Positions 17,435-26,268 of a stretch of 64,000 nt of DNA are shown here, piece by piece; position 1 is the stretch's first letter; every line of letters begins with the position of its first letter. Under the pieces are notes generated by a model. The model made no database searches. It was not told the origin of the DNA and saw nothing but the letters and a program-made list of their open reading frames with translations. The position numbers and the translations under genes are program-made. The stretch spans positions 1,612,001 through 1,676,000 of the forward strand of contig NZ_MSCI01000001.1 in assembly GCF_002954585.1 (NCBI RefSeq), written 5' to 3'. The DNA comes from Vibrio chagasii (GTDB lineage: Bacteria; Pseudomonadota; Gammaproteobacteria; Enterobacterales; Vibrionaceae).

Positions 17435-17980
17435 ATGAGTAATGGAATACGTCGTTTAACTATCGAACCGTTAACTAAGCTAGCTTTTGCTGAGTTTGGT
17501 GATGTTATCGAGTCCGATAATAGTGATTTCTTCATGATCAACAGTGGATCAACACGTCGCTACCACAAGCTAGCGACAACGGATGTGCAAGACCAAGGCG
17601 GAGAAGCGATCATCAGCATCTTCCAAGCTACGCCGTTGAGCTACCCACTGACCATCAAAATGCTAGAGCGTCATCCACTTGGTTCTCAGGCATTCATTCC
17701 ATTACTTGGTCAACCCTATTTAATTGTTGTTGCCCCAAAAGGCGGTAACCCATCGTTAGCCAATTGCCGAGCTTTCTTAAGCAACGGCCGTCAAGGAGTG
17801 AACTATCACAAAGGGGTGTGGCATCACCCGGTTCTTGCACTCACGGATCAAGACCAGTTCTTGATTGTCGATAGAGGCGGAGAAGGACATAACTGTGATG
17901 AACTTTATTTTGAGAACGACCTAGTGGCATTGCATTTGGAAGATATGCCAACGGAAGACAACAAGGAAGAGCACGCTTAG
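17435..17980 (+). CDS. allA: Ureidoglycolate lyase
   Basis: 181 residues, a small cupin-fold AllA. Recognisable family segments are IEPLTKLAFAEFGDVIE at the start, ERHPLGSQAFIPL in the middle and GVWHHPVLAL near residue 128. It splits ureidoglycolate into glyoxylate and urea, linking the purine operon to the hyi-glxR-kinase branch at the left of the window. An AAGGAA ribosome site precedes the ATG. It is cotranscribed with alc upstream and puuD downstream. Confidence 0.94.
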   Translation: MSNGIRRLTIEPLTKLAFAEFGDVIESDNSDFFMINSGSTRRYHKLATTDVQDQGGEAIISIFQATPLSYPLTIKMLERHPLGSQAFIPLLGQPYLIVVAPKGGNPSLANCRAFLSNGRQGVNYHKGVWHHPVLALTDQDQFLIVDRGGEGHNCDELYFENDLVALHLEDMPTEDNKEEHA

Positions 17981-18008
17981 CTAAAGCGTTGTGATACAGG
18001 AGTTTATT

Positions 18009-19328
18009 ATGGATCCGCATATTATAGAGTGGTTGAATTTAGCGATTCGCTGGATTCACATGATTGTTGGTGTTGCGTGGATAGGCGCATCATTTTACTT
18101 TGTTTGGTTAGAGAACAACCTTAACCGAGTTAACCCTAAAACTGGCCTTTCAGGCGACTTGTGGGCGATTCACGGAGGTGGTATTTATCACCTAGAGAAG
18201 TACAAACTCGCGCCACCAGAAATGCCAGAGCACCTTCACTGGTTCAAGTGGGAAGCCTACTTCACGTGGATCACAGGTGTGTGTCTACTGGGTGTAGTTT
18301 ACTACCTCAACGCAGAAATCTATCTGATTGCACCGGGCTCTGGCCTTGATTCAACAACGGCAATCGCAATTGGTATTGGCTCTCTTATCGCAGGTTGGTT
18401 TATCTATGACCTACTGTGTGATTCGCCGCTAGGCAAAACGCCGGTTCTACTTGGCCTAGTACTTTTTGTTGGCTTAGTTGGTGCAACATACGGTCTTACG
18501 CAAGTGTTCAGTGGTCGTGGTGCTTACATCCACGTGGGTGCCATTATCGGTACCATCATGGTGGGTAACGTATTCCGCGTCATAATGCCTGCGCAGCGCA
18601 ATTTGGTGAAAGCGATTGAAGAGAAACGCGAACCTGATCCAGCACTGCCTGCGAAAGGTCTATTGCGCTCTCGTCACAATAACTACATGACACTGCCAGT
18701 GCTGTTCATCATGATCAGCAACCACTTCCCAAGCACTTATGGTTCGGAATACAACTGGTTGATCCTTGCTGGCCTAGCAATCTTCAGTATCTTGGTTCGT
18801 CACTACTTCAATACACGTCATGGCAGTCAGAAGTTCGCATGGACAGTGCCAGTAGCGGCACTGGGTATGATTACTCTCGCGTTTGTTACCTCACCTTACG
18901 CGAAAAAACAGATGACTCCGGTAGTGCAAGCACCAGTGGTACAAGAAGCTCCTGTGAGCACGACGGAATCGATGACTGAAGAGATCGCTTCGAGCAACAC
19001 GGCTTCAACGGCGGCTGACTCTCAAGCAGTGCCTGCCGACCATGCCATGCCAACGGCGAGTGCAGGTGTCAGCTTTGAAACCATTAACAAGGTCATTCAA
19101 GAGCGCTGTTCAGTGTGTCACTCTGCAACGCCTAGCCACGCCGCTTTTGCTGCTGCGCCTGCGGGTGTCATGCTTGATACGCCAGAAGAGATCAAAGCTA
19201 ATGCACCTAGGATTGTTGCTCAAACCGTAACAACTCAGGTGATGCCTCTTGGTAACATGACTCAAATGACCGAGGAAGAACGAGCACTCATCGGCACTTG
19301 GGTAGAACAAGGCGCCACGATTCAATAA
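18009..19328 (+). CDS. puuD: Membrane urate oxidase with C-terminal cytochrome c domain
   Basis: 439 residues from ATG 18009 (CAGGAG site). A GTG at 17991 is in frame but overlaps that site. The N-terminal part has about eight membrane helices with the conserved RWIHMIVGVAWIGASFYF and FKWEAYFTW segments of DUF989/PuuD. A flexible Ala/Thr/Glu-rich linker (about 305-350) leads to a cytochrome c domain with heme motif CSVCH (C367, C370, H371) and a distal methionine region. It oxidises urate to 5-hydroxyisourate and passes electrons to the respiratory chain, avoiding peroxide. Last gene of the operon. Confidence 0.93.
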   Translation: MDPHIIEWLNLAIRWIHMIVGVAWIGASFYFVWLENNLNRVNPKTGLSGDLWAIHGGGIYHLEKYKLAPPEMPEHLHWFKWEAYFTWITGVCLLGVVYYLNAEIYLIAPGSGLDSTTAIAIGIGSLIAGWFIYDLLCDSPLGKTPVLLGLVLFVGLVGATYGLTQVFSGRGAYIHVGAIIGTIMVGNVFRVIMPAQRNLVKAIEEKREPDPALPAKGLLRSRHNNYMTLPVLFIMISNHFPSTYGSEYNWLILAGLAIFSILVRHYFNTRHGSQKFAWTVPVAALGMITLAFVTSPYAKKQMTPVVQAPVVQEAPVSTTESMTEEIASSNTASTAADSQAVPADHAMPTASAGVSFETINKVIQERCSVCHSATPSHAAFAAAPAGVMLDTPEEIKANAPRIVAQTVTTQVMPLGNMTQMTEEERALIGTWVEQGATIQ

Positions 19329-19442
19329 CCGTATTTTTCAAAAACAGTACTCAGCATCCTTTACCTAAGAGCATGATTCTTAGGTGAGGCTTGGGGAGAG
19401 TTTGGTCTTACGGGCACGCGCCAAACTCATCCCACCCTGTTT

Positions 19443-19469
19443 CCCCGGTTCCTATACCGGGGCTTTTTG
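19443..19469 (+). terminator. Terminator of the puuE-puuD operon
   Basis: CCCCGGT and ACCGGGG arms with a six-base loop, followed by CTTTTTGTTTTT. A strong intrinsic terminator. Confidence 0.85.
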
Positions 19470-19528
19470 TTTTTGGATATCTGACTGGCGCTTCGAGAAG
19501 CTATAGTTGTTACTAAGGGGATTAGATC

Positions 19529-20593
19529 TTACACCTTGGATTTACGTCCGTTTATCGTCCCCACCTTCTTACGTCTTGCTGCGAGTTTCTTCCTTAATTT
19601 AAGTCCAGGTCGCTCAATTAAGAAGTATGAAATGAGCGCACATATAAATACGAGAACAATATTAATAGGCCAGGTGGCATACCATTCACGAGTCCAAGAA
19701 TTTAAGAAAGGTTCTTGCCACAGATACAGCGAGTAACTTAATACACCTAACCACACCGCAAGTTTACTATTTAAAATAGTGTAACTTAGACCACGATTAA
19801 ACTGGCTATAGCGAAGAATCATAAGTGCAGCACAAACGTTGATTAATGTCTGGCCAAGTACGTAGAACCAAGCTGGGCTCATTTTATAGAGTGCGCCGGG
19901 AACTAAAATCATCGCCACAGGCACGACTATAAACAATCTAGAACCAAAATAATTAGGGAGTGTGAACCCTGCCTCTTTCATGTAGGCAATAATACAGCCC
20001 ATGGCTAGTGCATCTGCAATTGCCTGAAATTCTCGGGTCATCGCAGAGGGGGAACTGCCGGCTTCAAACCACATCCAGTAGCGGATACAGGGGATAAATA
20101 AAACGGCTAATATGAGCAATGACTTTGTATGTCGTCTTTCCAATGTAGTGAGTAAAAGTGGCCACAAAAGGTAGAATTGCTCTTCGACCGCAAGTGACCA
20201 AGTGTGGTTGAGCCACCATTCGCGTTCGTGGTGATAATTCATCGTGTAGGTAACAGCATGGAATAGGTCACCCGGTAGTAAAGAGATGATGCCTGCGTAT
20301 TCTGCAATAGCGATACAAAGAATGTAGAAGTAGAAAGCAGGGAATAAACGAAACATACGCCGGATGAAGAATTGAGGCAGGTTTATCTTATTGGTTAGCT
20401 TAAGTTCACTGAGCAATAGCGTGGTTATTAGGAACCCAGAAATCACAAAAAATACTTTTACGCCGAAGTTTCCCAAGCTATTGAGTGGCATAAAAATTTG
20501 AGGAAAGTTAACCGTACCGCACAAGTGCCCTAAACAGACTAGCGATATAGATGCTGCACGCAAACCATCTAGAGATGGAATTCTATTCTCCAT
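19529..20593 (-). CDS. Acyltransferase family 3 membrane protein
   Basis: 354 residues with about ten membrane helices, the standard acyltransferase-3 layout. The N-terminal SLDGLRAASISLVCLGHL holds the family histidine, and NHTWSLAVEEQFYLLWPLLL lies near residue 130. The C-terminal tail is very basic. Such enzymes O-acylate sugars of LPS, capsule or exported glycans at the inner membrane. It stands alone, with the puuD terminator facing its 3' end, so its target glycan cannot be inferred from neighbours. Confidence 0.87.
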   Translation of the reverse strand: MENRIPSLDGLRAASISLVCLGHLCGTVNFPQIFMPLNSLGNFGVKVFFVISGFLITTLLLSELKLTNKINLPQFFIRRMFRLFPAFYFYILCIAIAEYAGIISLLPGDLFHAVTYTMNYHHEREWWLNHTWSLAVEEQFYLLWPLLLTTLERRHTKSLLILAVLFIPCIRYWMWFEAGSSPSAMTREFQAIADALAMGCIIAYMKEAGFTLPNYFGSRLFIVVPVAMILVPGALYKMSPAWFYVLGQTLINVCAALMILRYSQFNRGLSYTILNSKLAVWLGVLSYSLYLWQEPFLNSWTREWYATWPINIVLVFICALISYFLIERPGLKLRKKLAARRKKVGTINGRKSKV

Positions 20594-20932
20594 GTGACTT
20601 TTCCCCTTTTGGCTCGTTGTCTTTCTCAGAGCGTTTCGGTCATCACAGTATGGTTTGCAAAGGGAGTGCCATTTATTATTGAGCTTATCTTGTTGTTATA
20701 TTGAACTTATATTTTAAATCAATTTCTTACTTTCAAATTGCGAGTCAATTTAAGTGGGTACAATACTTTAGGCTTCATATCCGATTGAACTTTTTACCGC
20801 TCTTTCTCAAGCTAAGGTCGAATGAAGCCTTCTTTCAATCGCTATTTCGTAGATAGTTCCGTATAAGCGACTTGATCTGAACCTATACCCATGGCATTTT
20901 CTATTCAAAATTGACGTTCGTTAGGAAAGAAA
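20594..20932. other. Intergenic, 339 bases
   Basis: Divergent spacer between the acyltransferase and a small membrane protein gene. No repeat, RNA gene or clear operator seen. Confidence 0.4.
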
Positions 20933-21172
20933 ATGGAAGATATAGTACTCACACTCTTTAGGTTCGTTGGTGCGTTCTTTCGCATGCTTTTCCAGTTCTT
21001 CATTATGGACATCATATGCTTCGGCGTGGGGTGGGTTGTATCTAAGGTGCTCACTCTAGGGCGTTTTCCTTCGTTTACGCCTGACGAAAAAGAGCGGGAG
21101 CGAGTATCTAATATTGGTATTATTAGTATCGTTCTGTTTCTTTTAGCAATAGGCGTATTTAATAGCCTTTAG
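20933..21172 (+). CDS. Small two-helix membrane protein
   Basis: 79 residues with two predicted membrane segments: residues about 8-42, rich in Phe and Ile, and 60-77. A short basic/charged loop TPDEKERERVSN lies between them. An AGGAAAG site precedes the ATG. It is 32 bases before a GrpB-like gene, and the two may be cotranscribed. No family was recognised; coding support comes from the ribosome site and the membrane pattern. Confidence 0.55.
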   Translation: MEDIVLTLFRFVGAFFRMLFQFFIMDIICFGVGWVVSKVLTLGRFPSFTPDEKERERVSNIGIISIVLFLLAIGVFNSL

Positions 21173-21204
21173 TGCACTAGTGTTAATTTGAATAGTGAGG
21201 ATGC

Positions 21205-21678
21205 ATGCAATTTTACCCAGCAGAACAATACCAAGCGGCTTGCCGTGAGATGTTTGAACGATACGAGCGTGATATCAAGAAGCTACTTCCTACCGCGAGA
21301 GTAGAGCATGTAGATGCATCATCCATTCCGTTAGCTTTATCTAAGGGCGATTTAGATATCTTCGTGGGTGTTGAGCTCAACGAGCTTGAGGATGCCGCAG
21401 AGCGACTCACAGCACTCGGCTTCAAAGAGAAGCTCGATACGCTAAGAACACCAGAATTGTGTATGTTGGAATCCATATCTTCTGATGATGTGGCATTGCA
21501 ACTGGTCGCCAATGGTTCTGAGTTTGAGTGCTTTCTAACGTTTCGAGACAGGCTGAGGGCAAGTGCCGATTTAGTCGAAAAATACAATACACTCAAAATG
21601 TCTTGTGAAGGTTGGCCACAAGACAAATATCGCAAAAAGAAGTCAGCTTTTATTGAGTCTGTGTTGGGGCGAGAGTAG
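21205..21678 (+). CDS. GrpB-like nucleotidyltransferase-fold protein
   Basis: 157 residues resembling the GrpB/UPF0157 family. The region VEHVDASSIPLALSKGDLDIFV (near residues 33-54) corresponds to the nucleotidyltransferase-type motif, with a serine pair followed by D-x-D (DLDIFV). C-terminal KYNTLK and YRKKKSAFIE are also family-like. The biochemical function of this family is poorly established. A GAGGATGC site precedes the ATG. Confidence 0.7.
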   Translation: MQFYPAEQYQAACREMFERYERDIKKLLPTARVEHVDASSIPLALSKGDLDIFVGVELNELEDAAERLTALGFKEKLDTLRTPELCMLESISSDDVALQLVANGSEFECFLTFRDRLRASADLVEKYNTLKMSCEGWPQDKYRKKKSAFIESVLGRE

Positions 21679-22024
21679 ACGCGATAGTCTTTATTTTTGG
21701 TATCACTACTTAGTGAAAAATGCATTTATACAGCGTGTTAAGTCTCCACCTCTTACTTCCAAGTTTTACCTTCGTAAGCGTCCTTCCAATTTATCATTAC
21801 ATCTCTATCTTTATTTTATGCAACGAAACTCACATAAACTGCATTGAATACCTATTGTGATATTTGTGCATGATATGTTTCATTTGATTTTATAAAGCGG
21901 CTTTATTTATTGAAAACAAGGTGTTTTTCATACCTATTTCTACGTTTTTTATCAATAAATGAAGCTTTAGTTATCTGAAATCGCACTCTCTACATCAATA
22001 ATCAACACTACCTTAGGAAAGGGC
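21679..22024. other. AT-rich intergenic, 346 bases
   Basis: Leader of the triple-RDD gene. It contains a small inverted repeat ATAAAG-CGG-CTTTAT at 21892-21906 and otherwise unstructured AT-rich DNA. Confidence 0.4.
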
Positions 22025-23530
22025 ATGTCTGAAGTCATAGAAAATACACCCACAGTAGTTATCGCATCTCGATGGTCTCGCTTTTGGGCCTTTATTATTG
22101 ATGCTTACGTGTATGCGATTTTCATGATTCCTGCTTTTCTATATAGCAGCCTATACGACAAATTTCTCCTCAATGAAACAACCCTTGATCTAACCGAAAA
22201 AGTTGCCCTATTTGTTTATGGTTGGGTGATTTTCTTTTTATGCCAAGGGTACTTACTTCATACGAAGGGACAAACAATTGGTAAAAATCTGATGGATATT
22301 GCGATTGTCGATATGGAAGGCAAACAAATAGGTTTGCTAAACATCGTGGGCAAACGAATTCTTCCTGTGATGGTCGTGGGTTATGTCCCTTTTATTGGTC
22401 TAGTTCTTCCGATGTTAGGTTATCTGGGGATTTTTCGTAAAGATAAACGCTGCTTGCATGATTTAATCGCAGGTACTCAAGTTGTTGATGCTTCGTCTAA
22501 AAGTGTAGATAGCGACAAGTCTGAAATCGCTGAAAGTACAATTGAAGTTATCCCCGCATCTCGATGGACTCGTTTTTTGGCGTTTTTTATTGATGGTGTA
22601 ATTACTACTGTCATCATCCTGCCAATCTTGATGTACACAGATGATACTCAAATAATATTCGATACAGGGGAGGTCGACCTTAGAGGACTCGCTGCTGTCT
22701 ATGTCTATTTAGGGGGGATGTTCTTGTTAGTACATGGATACTTATTGCATAAGAAGGGACAGACAATTGGAAAACATCTAATGGATATTGCGATTGTTGA
22801 TATGGAGGGTAAACCTTTAGGGTTATATAAGATATTGGGTAAACGAGTGGTGCCTATGCTTGCCTTCAAAATTGTACCTATTAGTGGCAATTTTATAGCT
22901 ATGATGGAATCTCTTTTTATTTTCCGTAAAAACAGACGATGCCTACATGATTTAATCGCAGGCACTCAAGTTGTTAGTGTGTCAGCCAGCAACTTAGAAA
23001 CAAATGAGCGAGAATCATTCGAAAACTTTTCATCGGCACCTGAAAATATTTGTGACCTCACACTTGCATCTCGATGGTTACGTTTTTGGGCCGTTTTTAT
23101 TGATCTACTTATTGCTGTTGTTAGTGTCATGCCAATTTATCTCTATACCGATTACTTCCAAAAAATCTTTGGAACAGGGACTGCTGATACCTCAGATCTG
23201 GTAGCAGTCACGACTTATAGTTGGCTTGCGTTCCTTTTATTGAATGGGTATTTACTGCATAAAAAAGGACAGACTATTGGCAAAAACATAATGGAAATCG
23301 CGATTGTCGATATGAAAGGCAAACAAATGGGGCTATTTAAAATACTAGGTAAGAGATTCTTACCGATGACAATTTTTGTATATATACCTTTAATTGGCCC
23401 ATGCATATCAATCTTAAATTATCTTTTTGCTTTGCGTAAAGACAGACGCTGTTTGCATGACTTAATTGCAGGCACTCAGGTGGTGAGTGTTGCCGTGCCT
23501 AGAAGCCTCGATTTCAGCACCATCGAATAA
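22025..23530 (+). CDS. Membrane protein with three tandem RDD domains
   Basis: 501 residues built from three consecutive RDD domains of about 165 residues. Each begins ASRW-RF-AFFID (residues about 14, 178 and 350), contains LLHKKGQTIGK-LMDIAIVDM in its middle and ends RCLHDLIAGTQVV (near 142, 305 and 474). The repeats stay close at DNA level around their ends, pointing to recent internal duplication. Single RDD proteins have been linked to ion or small-molecule transport; function here is unknown. It is followed by an MFS transporter gene 40 bases on. Confidence 0.88.
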   Translation: MSEVIENTPTVVIASRWSRFWAFIIDAYVYAIFMIPAFLYSSLYDKFLLNETTLDLTEKVALFVYGWVIFFLCQGYLLHTKGQTIGKNLMDIAIVDMEGKQIGLLNIVGKRILPVMVVGYVPFIGLVLPMLGYLGIFRKDKRCLHDLIAGTQVVDASSKSVDSDKSEIAESTIEVIPASRWTRFLAFFIDGVITTVIILPILMYTDDTQIIFDTGEVDLRGLAAVYVYLGGMFLLVHGYLLHKKGQTIGKHLMDIAIVDMEGKPLGLYKILGKRVVPMLAFKIVPISGNFIAMMESLFIFRKNRRCLHDLIAGTQVVSVSASNLETNERESFENFSSAPENICDLTLASRWLRFWAVFIDLLIAVVSVMPIYLYTDYFQKIFGTGTADTSDLVAVTTYSWLAFLLLNGYLLHKKGQTIGKNIMEIAIVDMKGKQMGLFKILGKRFLPMTIFVYIPLIGPCISILNYLFALRKDRRCLHDLIAGTQVVSVAVPRSLDFSTIE

Positions 23531-23570
23531 AAAACAGTCGCCAAAAACTAGATGTTACTTTAAGGATATT

Positions 23571-24806
23571 ATGATCAATCAGCTATTCTCTGCCACTGCA
23601 ATGTACAGGAACTTACCAAATAATATTTATTATTTAGCTTTGGCTAGAATGATTTTAGGGATGGGTAACTTCATTCTCCCATTTCTTGTCTTACTTTTTA
23701 CTGACAAGTTGGGCTACTCCGCAACGGTAGCTGGCACCTTAGCAATGGCGGGAACGGGAGGATACCTCTTCGGGAGCTTTTTAGGTGGGAGGCTATCGGA
23801 TAGATTAGGACATAAACGAATCATGGTTTTTGGTGAGTTTACGTCTGCAGTATTGTTGATTGTTTGTGGTTTTTTCGCTGATGATCCTGTCATTGTGCCT
23901 ACGCTGTTGCTGTCAGCCTATTTCTTTGGTGGTTTAGCTCTGCCCGCGAGCAATGCTCTAGTTGCTGATCTTTCCACACCTAAAAATCGTGATGCAGTTA
24001 TTTCGCTCAGTTATTTAGCGTATAACTTTGGTTCAGCCCTTGGTCCTATCATGGCTGGTTATCTGTTTTGGAATCATACCGAGTGGATATTCTTTGGTAA
24101 CGGGTTGGCTGCTCTTTGCTGTGTTGTTATTGTTGCTGCGTTTGTGAGCGTGCAACCTGGATTAGAATCGGCTAACGATAGCGAGCTTGAACAGCCGGTC
24201 TCAGGCTCTGTTTGGTCCGTTCTACGATCAAGGCCAAGGCTTTTAGTATTCACTTTTTTATGCGGATTACTATGGTACTCATTGAATCAAATGACAATGG
24301 CTAGCCCACTGTACTTGAGCCATGTTTTCGGAGAGCAAGGCCCTGTTATTTTTGGGCAACTAATGACTTACGCTTGTGTTTTAGTCGTGCTGATCACACC
24401 CATTTTAATGAGGTTAACCTCAAAAAAAATTGAGACGGTTAGCCTTGCTTATGCTGGTTTGATGTTTGCATTTGGTTACATACTTGTGATGTTGTATCCA
24501 ACCATTCCTGTTCACTTCTTTGCTTGGCTATTTCTTTCTGCAGGCGAGGTCCTCCTTTTAACAAAAGAAGGGGTATACCTAGCAAACAACTCACCGTCGA
24601 GCCATCGTGGACGTATTCAAGGAGTGTTGATTACATTAAGAATGCTTTTTGTTATGCCGAGCTTTGTTGTCATTGGCTATTTTATTGATGATTATGGTTA
24701 CACCTTTACTTGGCTAAGTGTGGTTTTAATTTCCCTTGCTAGTGCGGTTGCCTTTTATTTTATGTCAGCTAAAGCACAACGTTCGCCTGCATTAGCTATT
24801 GACTAG
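23571..24806 (+). CDS. MFS transporter
   Basis: 411 residues from ATG 23571 (TAAGGA site); the frame is open from 23487 inside the preceding gene, but that start has no site. Twelve membrane helices are expected. The loop 2-3 MFS motif appears as GGRLSDRLGHKRIM (near residue 79). It belongs to the drug/metabolite antiporter-like MFS group; the substrate is not identifiable. Likely cotranscribed with the triple-RDD gene. Confidence 0.83.
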   Translation: MINQLFSATAMYRNLPNNIYYLALARMILGMGNFILPFLVLLFTDKLGYSATVAGTLAMAGTGGYLFGSFLGGRLSDRLGHKRIMVFGEFTSAVLLIVCGFFADDPVIVPTLLLSAYFFGGLALPASNALVADLSTPKNRDAVISLSYLAYNFGSALGPIMAGYLFWNHTEWIFFGNGLAALCCVVIVAAFVSVQPGLESANDSELEQPVSGSVWSVLRSRPRLLVFTFLCGLLWYSLNQMTMASPLYLSHVFGEQGPVIFGQLMTYACVLVVLITPILMRLTSKKIETVSLAYAGLMFAFGYILVMLYPTIPVHFFAWLFLSAGEVLLLTKEGVYLANNSPSSHRGRIQGVLITLRMLFVMPSFVVIGYFIDDYGYTFTWLSVVLISLASAVAFYFMSAKAQRSPALAID

Positions 24807-24853
24807 TTTTTATCAGTTAGCAAACACTATCTATTAATTTTTGGAGATTAATT

Positions 24854-25327
24854 ATGATTAATATAAGGAAAGCAGCTAGATCTGATGCCAAGGATATTTT
24901 TGATATTCGCAGCCGCGCCATTCTTGACCAGTGTCCCGCTTATTACTCGGAAGAACAGCTTTCACTATGGACGCAGGGCGAGATGTCTGAGGCATTTATT
25001 GCTGACGTGGGAGCAACCTTTTACGTTTCCCAAGTGGATGGCCAAGTGATTGGTAGCGGCAAGATCAACACCCAAACGGGTATGGTCGATGCGATTTTCG
25101 TAGACCCTGATTTTTACGGTAAAGGTGCAGCTAAAATGATGCTGCATTTCTTAGAGGGGTTAGCGAATCAACACAACTTGCCTCTAATGAAACTAGAATC
25201 GACTCTGAATGCAGCAGCGTTTTATCGTTCGTGTGGCTTTATTGGTGATGAACTTTCCACTTATCATTCTCCGAGCGGTATTAGCCTCGATTGTGTCCCG
25301 ATGGAAAAGCGTTTACTTCAAGGCTAA
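24854..25327 (+). CDS. GNAT acetyltransferase
   Basis: 157 residues with the GNAT core. The start is IRKAARSDAKDIFDIRSRAI, the acetyl-CoA binding segment is IFVDPDFYGKGAAKMML (near residues 76-92), and FYRSCGF follows near 119. A GGAG site precedes the ATG, 47 bases after the MFS gene. The acceptor substrate is unknown; the family includes small-molecule and protein N-acetyltransferases. Confidence 0.85.
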   Translation: MINIRKAARSDAKDIFDIRSRAILDQCPAYYSEEQLSLWTQGEMSEAFIADVGATFYVSQVDGQVIGSGKINTQTGMVDAIFVDPDFYGKGAAKMMLHFLEGLANQHNLPLMKLESTLNAAAFYRSCGFIGDELSTYHSPSGISLDCVPMEKRLLQG

Positions 25328-25373
25328 CGCTTGATTCCTCAGGGAAACGGCTAATACCTGATATGTTCAAATA

Positions 25374-25408
25374 AACAGCACCAACTCTCATTCTTGGTGC
25401 TGTTTTTA
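25374..25408 (+). terminator. Terminator after the GNAT gene
   Basis: AACAGCACCAA and TTGGTGCTGTT arms with a nine-base loop followed by TTTTT. Confidence 0.8.
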
Positions 25409-25482
25409 CTTTCCTCTTACACTCTTTTCTCATATCGCTCTTAGTATCAAATCACTCCTTGTTTAACAGCAAGTAACTCATT

Positions 25483-26136
25483 ATGAAGAACTTCTTCGAT
25501 AGCGAACTCATGCTCTCTAGCTCTTTGAATTTCGTTTTGCTATCACTGGGGCTAACGCTTCTCTTACACCTTCCTATTTGGTGTGGATTCAATTTGAGCC
25601 GACGAAAATGGAAACGGATGGACTATTTGTGGCCGCTACTGGCGGGTATTGGGATGCTCGGTGCTGTGTCTGAAATTCGTGCCAAAGTCGCAGGTGATTG
25701 GGTCGAGACAGAACAAACCAGAGCGGTGGCGATTTTGGAGTCGGTGCAGCAGTTTTCTTTGGATAAGTTAAGAAGTGATGTCTGCAATGGGCAACCATCA
25801 TTAGACAATCATGGGCAGCACCATGAAGCGTGTTTGTGGTATTTGAACACCGCGATGACGTTTAAAGATGTGGATTTCACTCAGTTGCCAAATGCGGCTG
25901 ATTTTACGGTCCCTGCACCTAGCGTACCGTTAGTGGAAAGCGATGCAGTCTGGGTGAGTGGGATGCTGATCCAGTATGAAAAACAGAAAAACCAGTATAT
26001 TAAGACCAGAGAGGCACAGGTCAAGCAGCCATTAGAAAGTCTTTTTTGGTACGTGAGCCCTTATTTAGTTTGCTTTGCGATAGCTCTGCGCCTTACTAAG
26101 GTGACGGCAGAACTTAAATTAGATAGATCTAGCTAG
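25483..26136 (+). CDS. Membrane protein of unknown function
   Basis: 217 residues. A membrane helix lies at about 13-35 (SLNFVLLSLGLTLLLHLPIW), a weaker one at 47-62, a soluble section with a C-x(n)-C pair in CNGQPSLDNHGQHHEACLW (residues about 100-118), and a C-terminal helix near 190-207. The soluble part is probably periplasmic. No family recognised. A hairpin terminator follows. It is flanked by unrelated genes. Confidence 0.6.
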   Translation: MKNFFDSELMLSSSLNFVLLSLGLTLLLHLPIWCGFNLSRRKWKRMDYLWPLLAGIGMLGAVSEIRAKVAGDWVETEQTRAVAILESVQQFSLDKLRSDVCNGQPSLDNHGQHHEACLWYLNTAMTFKDVDFTQLPNAADFTVPAPSVPLVESDAVWVSGMLIQYEKQKNQYIKTREAQVKQPLESLFWYVSPYLVCFAIALRLTKVTAELKLDRSS

Positions 26137-26161
26137 TTTATGCAAGGTACAGCGCCAAAAA

Positions 26162-26185
26162 AACGAGGGTCTGATCACCCTCGTT
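26162..26185 (+). terminator. Hairpin terminator
   Basis: AACGAGGGT and ACCCTCGTT arms with a six-base loop. A-rich on the left and TAATAT on the right, so it could serve both flanking genes. Confidence 0.65.
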
Positions 26186-26268
26186 AATATGTTTCCTACG
26201 GAAGTAATACCGTTGTTTAAGGTGTCATTTTAATCAGAATTTGGAGTATATGCTTAAAATCCAAATTC

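Noticed and set aside
17991..18008. GTG start for puuD six codons upstream
   Set aside because: The GTG overlaps the CAGGAG ribosome site of the ATG at 18009, which begins with the conserved N-terminus.
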